From contig CAIMVB010000002.1 in the NCBI GenBank assembly GCA_903844785.1, forward strand, positions 1 through 8,951: a DNA stretch of 8,951 bases, written 5' to 3'. The first letter of the stretch is position 1. Every line of letters begins with the position of its first letter. A model generated the notes under the pieces. The model did no database searches and was not told where the DNA came from. It was given only the letters and a program-made list of their open reading frames with translations. The position numbers and the translations under genes are program-made. Source of the DNA: an uncultured Rhodospirillales bacterium (lineage in GTDB: Bacteria > Pseudomonadota > Alphaproteobacteria > Acetobacterales > Acetobacteraceae). Of this stretch, positions 4,601 to 8,951 are shown piece by piece.

Positions 4601-6898
4601 TCAGCTTGCCGCCGGCGGTGCTTCCGGGGCGCTGATCACTTGCGCCGGGTGTTTTTCCTCCAGCACCAGCTTCTGATGCGGGTAGGGGATATCAATGCCC
4701 AATTCGTCGAAGCGCCGCTTGATGCGCCGGTTCAATTCCCGCGCCACAGCCCAGCGCTGTGTTGGTTCAGTCTTCAGCCTGATCCGCATGATCACGCCGG
4801 AATCCCCCAGCCTTTCCACGCCCATCACATCCAGATCATCGCGAATGACAGGGCGCCAGCGCGGATCCTGGCGCATTTCAGCCGCAAGCGCGCGCAAAGC
4901 TTCTGCGACCTTGTCTGTATCCTCGGCATAATCGATGCTGACATCAATCACCGCAAAGGCGAAATCGCGGGTCTGATTCGTCACGCTGGTGACGGCGCTG
5001 AAGGGGATGATGTGCAAGCTGCCATCCACGGCGCGCAGCTTGATGGAGCGGATCGAAAGCTGTTCCACCACGCCACTCAGGCCGCCCAGTTGCACCACAT
5101 CACCAACCGCGACCGCATCTTCAAACAGCAGGAAAATGCCAGTGATCACATCCTGCACCAGCTTCTGGCTGCCGAAGCCAACCGCAATGCCAATCACGCC
5201 AGCACCGGCAATCAGCGGCGCAACATTCACGCCCAATTCGCTTAATGTTGAAAGTGTCACGAAAATCAGGATCACGGCCAAAAGCGCGGTGCGCAGCATG
5301 GGCAAAAGTGTGCGCACACGAGCGCTTTGCGCAGCCTTGGCATCGCGGGAGAGCCGTTCCAGATGCCGCTGAATGGCGGCATTGATCCCTTCCCAGATCA
5401 CCAGGGCAAGCGTGATGGTAAGCGCAATGGACACCAATGAGGAGACAAGCCGATTGCCAAGTTTACCCTGGCCAAACCAGGAAAACGCCTCCAGCCCCCA
5501 GCTTTCCAGCAGGAAAAGCAGCGCAATGCCGCCAATAGCGAGGGAGGCGCTGCCCTTCAGGATCGGCAGGTAGCGATTGGCGCGTGCTTCCAGGCCCGGA
5601 TAACGCGCCGATAATTCGGGCGTGATACGAAAGGCGCGCTTGATCACGCGCCGCAGTGCCATATCAGCCAGCTTGGCTAGCGTCAGGATCAGGATGGTGC
5701 TGAGCGAGACCTTGAGCAGACGCCAGAAACCATATTGGATTTCAAGCGCCCAAACGCCCCAGGCTGCCATCAGCCAGGCAATGGCCACCAAATGCCAGAT
5801 ATCAGCAGCGCGGTCGCGCAACATGCGAAAGAAGCGCCGCGCGCGATCGGGTTCTTCACTTTCCGCCAATTCCGGCGCGCGCAACAAATCCGATACGGTC
5901 TGCCGGTTCTGCAGGATGATAATGATGAGGAATAGCGTGACCAGCAGCAGCGCCATGCGGAGAATGGAATCATAGGCCGACCAGGGCAGGCCAAATTGCA
6001 GCCCCGCTTCGGCCACCGCATAGCTTGTCACCAGCACCAGCACGATGCGCCTGAGCCAAATGGTGGCATAGGCCGCGCTTTCATCCGCCACGGGGAGGAT
6101 ACGCAAATGGGTCGAGGCCGGTGAAAAAAGCATCCGCGCCGCCGCCATGATGATGCGTGAAGCGATATAGGCGTTATTCGCCGTCAGCATGACAAGCTGC
6201 GTGCTGGGCAGCGGGCGTACCGCGCCAATCAGCCCGTAGGAGACCAAGGCAAAAGCCAAAATAGGCAGCAGGTCCAGGCCCAGCCTACCAAGTACCAAAG
6301 GCACCCGCATGAAGTGCGCCCAGCCAATGGTTTTGGCCGGCGCGCGGGTATCCAGCCATTCGCGGGGCCGGCGGAGCGCCCAGGTCGCGCCCCATTCAGC
6401 CAGCAGGCCAAGCCCCAGCACCAGCAGCAGTTTCCAGGAAGCATCAAGCACGCGCGTTTGGGTGATTTGGTCCCGGGCGAGGGATGCCAGCCAGCCAAGT
6501 ACCGCCGGCAGATCTGCAATGGTCTGCACCGCGGCAACAAGCTGATCTGAGAACACCGCCAGCCGCTGCGAAGCGCCCTGGAGCAGTTGTGCGCCGAGCG
6601 TATGGGGCGCCAGCAAGGCGGGTTCCGCGCTGGTGCTAGCAGGGGGGGCTTCAGCTTCGGCTTCGGGCGCTGCGGCGCGGAGTGCGCGGATCAGTTCCGC
6701 GCGCCGCGCATCATCCTGCAAAATCCTGAGCAGCGCTTCCAGTTCCGGCGAAGCATTGCCACTTGCCGGCGTTGCCGCCACTGCTGGCGGTTGATGCAGC
6801 GGATTGCCCGGTTCGGGCTGCGCATGCGCCTGGCCCGCGAGCATGGCGATGCTCAGAAGCAGCCAGATGAATCGGCGAAAATTCTGCAAAATCCCCAT
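4601..6898 (-). CDS. Large MscS-family mechanosensitive ion channel
   Basis: This 765-aa inner-membrane protein begins with a Sec signal peptide (MGILQNFRRF, a hydrophobic run, AHA before Q27). A periplasmic low-complexity Ala/Pro/Glu region and a helical segment follow to about residue 150. Around ten hydrophobic segments lie between about 153 and 553. The MscS core then follows: the pore helix region LIAGAGVIGIAVGFGSQKLV (562-581), DVITGIFLLFEDAVAVGDVV (583-602), then IIPFSAVTSVTNQTRDFAF (630-648) of the beta domain and a C-terminal alpha/beta domain ending about 745. Size and layout resemble large MscS relatives such as YbiO rather than the small MscS. The family releases solutes on membrane tension. 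The start at 6896-6898 is chosen for the signal peptide, since upstream in-frame codons encode Arg-rich nonsense. The ribosome binding site is weak. It is divergent from the MFS gene and convergent with the lipoprotein gene. Confidence 0.93.
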   Translation of the reverse strand: MGILQNFRRFIWLLLSIAMLAGQAHAQPEPGNPLHQPPAVAATPASGNASPELEALLRILQDDARRAELIRALRAAAPEAEAEAPPASTSAEPALLAPHTLGAQLLQGASQRLAVFSDQLVAAVQTIADLPAVLGWLASLARDQITQTRVLDASWKLLLVLGLGLLAEWGATWALRRPREWLDTRAPAKTIGWAHFMRVPLVLGRLGLDLLPILAFALVSYGLIGAVRPLPSTQLVMLTANNAYIASRIIMAAARMLFSPASTHLRILPVADESAAYATIWLRRIVLVLVTSYAVAEAGLQFGLPWSAYDSILRMALLLVTLFLIIIILQNRQTVSDLLRAPELAESEEPDRARRFFRMLRDRAADIWHLVAIAWLMAAWGVWALEIQYGFWRLLKVSLSTILILTLAKLADMALRRVIKRAFRITPELSARYPGLEARANRYLPILKGSASLAIGGIALLFLLESWGLEAFSWFGQGKLGNRLVSSLVSIALTITLALVIWEGINAAIQRHLERLSRDAKAAQSARVRTLLPMLRTALLAVILIFVTLSTLSELGVNVAPLIAGAGVIGIAVGFGSQKLVQDVITGIFLLFEDAVAVGDVVQLGGLSGVVEQLSIRSIKLRAVDGSLHIIPFSAVTSVTNQTRDFAFAVIDVSIDYAEDTDKVAEALRALAAEMRQDPRWRPVIRDDLDVMGVERLGDSGVIMRIRLKTEPTQRWAVARELNRRIKRRFDELGIDIPYPHQKLVLEEKHPAQVISAPEAPPAAS

Positions 6899-6988
6899 AA
6901 CGGGCTTGGGAGCCCATCGCCGGGCTCGGGTCAAGTCTTTCCTTTCGGCTGATTGCCCTGGCCCCATCGCCCCGTTACAGGCATCGCC
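6899..6988. promoter_or_regulatory. Divergent intergenic region (channel / MFS)
   Basis: These 90 bp separate two divergent start codons and must contain both promoters, but no convincing -35/-10 pair is visible. The word CATCGCC occurs at 6915-6921, 6965-6971 and 6982-6988, and the first two are part of a longer CCCATCGCC repeated exactly 50 bp apart. GGGCT (6902-6906) pairs with AGCCC (6911-6915) in the channel leader just before its start codon, which might affect translation. All of this is weak. Confidence 0.35.
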
Positions 6989-8203
6989 ATGCTCGCTTCC
7001 CCTTCCGTCTGGACTGTGATGATCGCGTTGCTCGGCACTCATCTGGCCGGGATGGGCGTATTCCTGACCGTGCCGGTGCTGGCGCCGGCCATTGCGGCAG
7101 AACTTGGCATCGCGGCATCGCTGGCGGGGGTGCATACGGCGCTGGTCTATCTGGGCGCGATGGTGTCTGGGCCGCTGGCGGGTGCCTTTATCCATCGCTT
7201 TGGCGGTATCCGGGTTTTGCAGGTGGGGATGTTGATTTCCGCCTTTGGCATATCATTGGCCGCCTTGGGGCACCCGGCGGCGCTTTTCGCTTCCGCCATC
7301 ATCGCCGGGCTTGGCCATGGGCCAGTGACCCCGGCGGGCAGCCACTTGCTCGCCGCGCGCACGCCGGCCAAGCGCCGGGGCCTGATTTTCAGCCTGAAGC
7401 AATGTGGCGTGCCGGCGGGGGCGATGCTGATTGCCGCTGCTGTGCCGCCCATTGCCGTGGCGGCGGGCTGGCGGCAGGGGGTAATCTCCGTCGTAGTTTT
7501 CCTCGCCTTTTCAGCGCTTGGCCTGCAACCGCTGCGCGCCGCGCTGGATGCGGAACGCGATCCCAAGGCCGCTATCCGCGGGCTTGGCCAGATTTGGGGG
7601 GCGGCGGCGTCAAGCCTGGGCTTGCTGCGCCGCCTGCCGGTTTTGCGTCGCATGACCATCATGTCCGCGCTCTATGGCGTTTCCCAATTCTGTTTTTCGA
7701 CCTTTTTTGTGGTGTTTCAGGTGGCAAGCCTTGGCGCATCACTGACCGAGGCCGGGATGCGGCTTGCCTTTGCGCAGGCGGCGGGGGTGGCGGGGCGCGT
7801 CATTTGGGGTGTGGTGGCGGATCGCACCGGCGCGGCGCCGGTCTTTACCGGGCTTGGCATTGGTGCGGCGGTGGCGGGGCTGGCGCTTTTGCTGGCTGGG
7901 CCGGGCTGGCCGGGCTTGGTCATTATCCTGGCCGGGATGCTGATGGGCGCCACCGCCATTGGTTGGAATGGCGTGTTCCTGGCCGAAATGGCGCGGCTGG
8001 CGCCGGCAGGGCAGGTGGGCGGCACCACGGCGGCGGCGGGCTTTGTCTTTGGCCTTTCCATGCTGGTCGCCCCTCCCTTCTTCTCTCTGTTGGTGGATTT
8101 GAGTGGTGGTTATGAGGCCGGCTTCGCGCTTTGCATCATCACCGCGCTGATTGGGGCGGGGCTGGCATGGTCCGTGCGGGGCAGGGCTGTCTCCGCTGCA
8201 TGA
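6989..8203 (+). CDS. MFS transporter, substrate unknown
   Basis: This 404-aa polytopic inner-membrane protein has about 12 hydrophobic segments in two halves, the usual size for the major facilitator superfamily. The loop after the second helix, GPLAGAFIHRFGGIRVL (61-77), is a degenerate motif A. The matching loop in the second half is GRVIWGVVADRTG (269-281). IFSLKQCGVPAGAML (133-147) resembles the SxKQxGxPxG motif found in a common MFS subgroup in alphaproteobacteria. No specificity can be assigned. The ATG at 6989 was chosen because it leaves a normal short N-terminus before the first helix. A TTG at 6953 or an ATG at 7019 are alternatives, and none has a strong ribosome binding site. The HIG1 gene follows after 19 bp, so the two are probably co-transcribed. 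Confidence 0.92.
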   Translation: MLASPSVWTVMIALLGTHLAGMGVFLTVPVLAPAIAAELGIAASLAGVHTALVYLGAMVSGPLAGAFIHRFGGIRVLQVGMLISAFGISLAALGHPAALFASAIIAGLGHGPVTPAGSHLLAARTPAKRRGLIFSLKQCGVPAGAMLIAAAVPPIAVAAGWRQGVISVVVFLAFSALGLQPLRAALDAERDPKAAIRGLGQIWGAAASSLGLLRRLPVLRRMTIMSALYGVSQFCFSTFFVVFQVASLGASLTEAGMRLAFAQAAGVAGRVIWGVVADRTGAAPVFTGLGIGAAVAGLALLLAGPGWPGLVIILAGMLMGATAIGWNGVFLAEMARLAPAGQVGGTTAAAGFVFGLSMLVAPPFFSLLVDLSGGYEAGFALCIITALIGAGLAWSVRGRAVSAA

Positions 8204-8222
8204 AAAGGAGTAGTTAGGGCGT

Positions 8223-8417
8223 ATGACAACCTTTCTTACCATCCTGGTCGGGCTTGCCATGCTGGCCACTGTTGGCGTGCTGTTTGCCGGGATTCTGGGC
8301 ATGGCGGGCGGCAAGGCCAATCCGAATACCGCCAATTGGCTGATGCGCTGGCGCATCATCTTCCAATTCATCGCGGTAGCGCTTTTCGCCCTTCTGCTTT
8401 TGCTACTGCGCGGTTGA
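8223..8417 (+). CDS. HIG1-domain (twin transmembrane) small protein
   Basis: This 64-aa protein has two membrane helices (about 4-27 and 46-62) joined by a short polar loop. The loop and second helix contain NWLMRWRIIFQ (38-48), which fits the R-x-R-x3-Q core (R42, R44, Q48) of the HIG1/hypoxia-induced family, with N38 where the wider motif has Q or I. Mitochondrial HIG1 proteins associate with respiratory supercomplexes, mainly cytochrome oxidase. Bacterial members are small inner-membrane proteins of poorly defined role. It follows the MFS gene by 19 bp. AAGGAG overlaps the end of that gene's stop region but is 12 bases from the ATG, which is rather far. An intrinsic terminator ends the unit before etfB. 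Confidence 0.85.
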   Translation: MTTFLTILVGLAMLATVGVLFAGILGMAGGKANPNTANWLMRWRIIFQFIAVALFALLLLLLRG

Positions 8418-8426
8418 TGGCGCCTT

Positions 8427-8451
8427 GCCCCGCCCGGCGCGGGGCTTTATT
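8427..8451 (+). terminator. Intrinsic terminator after the HIG1 gene
   Basis: GCCCCGC (8427-8433) and GCGGGGC (8439-8445) form a perfect 7-bp GC stem around CCGGC, followed at once by TTTATT (8446-8451). It starts 10 bases past the HIG1 stop codon. This is a classic rho-independent terminator for the plus strand, so etfB downstream should have its own promoter within 8452-8543, where I could not identify clear promoter boxes. Confidence 0.85.
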
Positions 8452-8543
8452 ACGGCCGGGCTTGCACGTGGGGCCGGAAGAGTCCCGCGCGCGGCATTCC
8501 GGCGCCACACGGCCCCCCATTTCCTGAAGGCTATGGTTGCATC

Positions 8544-8951
8544 ATGAAGCTTCTGGTTCCCGTCAAGCGGGTGGTGGATTACAACGTCAAGGTCCGCGTC
8601 AAGGCGGATGGCACAGGCGTTGAAACAGCCAATGTCAAAATGTCCATGAACCCCTTTGACGAAATCGCGGTGGAAGAAGCCGTGCGGCTCAAGGAAAAGG
8701 GTGTCGCCACCGAAATCATCGCGGTATCCGCGGGCCCCGCTGTGGCGCAGGAACAGATTCGCACGGCGTTGGCCATGGGCGCCGATCGCGGCATCCTGGT
8801 GGAACATGATGGCGTGCTGGAACCGCTCGCGGTTGCGAAAATTCTGAAGGCGATCATCGCCAAGGAAGCGCCGGAGGTCCTCCGCCGCTACGCCGACCGC
8901 TTCGACGCCGACCTGACCCGGTGGAAGTTCCTCACCGGCGACATGGCGACG
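8544..8951 (+). CDS. etfB: Electron transfer flavoprotein beta subunit, 5' part (chimeric 3' end)
   Basis: The first ~110 residues are unmistakably Etf[21 protein letters not shown] (2-21), [20 protein letters not shown] (30-49), [11 protein letters not shown] (54-64), [15 protein letters not shown] (73-87) and [11 protein letters not shown] (95-105). With EtfA it forms the FAD/AMP-binding heterodimer that passes electrons from acyl-CoA and related dehydrogenases to ETF-quinone oxidoreductase. After KEAPE (107-111) EtfB normally continues with a short hydrophobic strand, a GKQAIDDD-like motif and the rest of its ~250 residues. Instead the open frame continues into 25 residues that do not fit EtfB. 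Only about 8544-8870 should be trusted as etfB. The frame stays open to the window edge, so the gene is also incomplete. The ATG has GAAGG 13 bases upstream, a loose ribosome binding site. Confidence 0.9.
   Translation, partial: MKLLVPVKRVVDYNVKVRVKADGTGVETANVKMSMNPFDEIAVEEAVRLKEKGVATEIIAVSAGPAVAQEQIRTALAMGADRGILVEHDGVLEPLAVAKILKAIIAKEAPEVLRRYADRFDADLTRWKFLTGDMAT
8874..8951 (+). other. Foreign-looking SCO1/SenC-like fragment fused in frame to etfB
   Basis: The frame encodes [20 protein letters not shown] followed by TGDMAT. This resembles the internal region of SCO1/SenC/PrrC copper-chaperone proteins, where a TPEVL-like start leads to a helix, a short Asp/Pro-containing turn, RW and FLTG. 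It does not resemble any part of EtfB. All 25 codons from 8877 on end in G or C, whereas about 30 of the preceding 111 end in A or T. The ten Glu codons before residue 111 are all GAA, while the one at the switch is GAG. The simplest reading is a chimeric join to a different, higher-GC genome. A genuine fusion or recombination is possible but less likely. Confidence 0.75.

Noticed and set aside
6953..6988. TTG start for the MFS gene adding 12 residues
   Set aside because: No ribosome binding site, and the added residues (Pro/His-rich) do not look like an MFS N-terminus. The ATG at 6989 fits better.
8533..8547. Four-codon upstream reading frame (ATG GTT GCA TCA TGA) overlapping the etfB start in ATGA
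   Set aside because: Too short and without a properly spaced ribosome binding site. Such overlaps arise often by chance.
8544..8951. A genuine new EtfB-SCO fusion enzyme
   Set aside because: The switch occurs mid-domain in both families, leaves neither fold complete, and coincides with a change in codon composition at the window end. A chimeric join is the simpler explanation.

Overview
The window is a high-GC, gene-dense chromosomal segment from an alphaproteobacterium. The gene order acpP-fabF-mltG, the HIG1-type small membrane protein next to etfB, the YjbF-like lipoprotein and the CBS+BON protein all fit that class. Acetobacteraceae or another Rhodospirillales-like lineage is my best guess from overall protein style, but I cannot prove it from sequence alone. 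Most of the content is ordinary core or housekeeping genome. I see no phage, insertion sequence, CRISPR array, RNA gene or toxin-antitoxin module.

Layout from left to right: (1) 48-266 is an array of four hairpin-forming palindromic repeats of about 42 bp, butted against the stop codon of mltG. (2) 267-2840, minus strand, is a compact lipid and envelope operon read acpP -> fabF -> mltG: acyl carrier protein, the elongating ketoacyl-ACP synthase II, and the endolytic transglycosylase that ends glycan strands. (3) 2841-3148 is a 308-bp gene-free stretch holding the acpP leader and a fifth, diverged copy of the palindromic repeat. (4) 3149-3847, minus, encodes a CBS-pair plus BON protein. Its upstream region carries a perfectly palindromic FNR/FixK-type box exactly 22 bp from a -10-like hexamer, so oxygen-responsive expression is likely. 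(5) 3965-4588, plus, is a YjbF/GfcB-like outer-membrane lipoprotein. It converges on (6) 4601-6898, minus, a large 765-aa MscS-superfamily channel with a signal peptide and many membrane segments. (7) 6989-8417, plus, holds an MFS transporter followed by a 64-aa HIG1-domain membrane protein, ended by a clear intrinsic terminator. (8) From 8544 etfB starts on the plus strand.

The most anomalous signal is at the right edge. The etfB frame matches EtfB closely up to about residue 110, then changes without a frame break into sequence resembling an internal piece of a SCO1/SenC copper-chaperone protein. All 25 codons after the switch end in G or C, unlike the etfB part. I read this as a chimeric junction near 8868-8877, probably an assembly or read artefact and less likely a real fusion. 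Nothing should be inferred about the host from the last 75-85 bases.

The other points worth a second look are the tandem hairpin array, whose A-B-A-B' structure and stem-preserving changes suggest conserved RNA or DNA structure, and the FNR-type promoter of the CBS gene. I did not find evidence of a new multi-gene system in this window.
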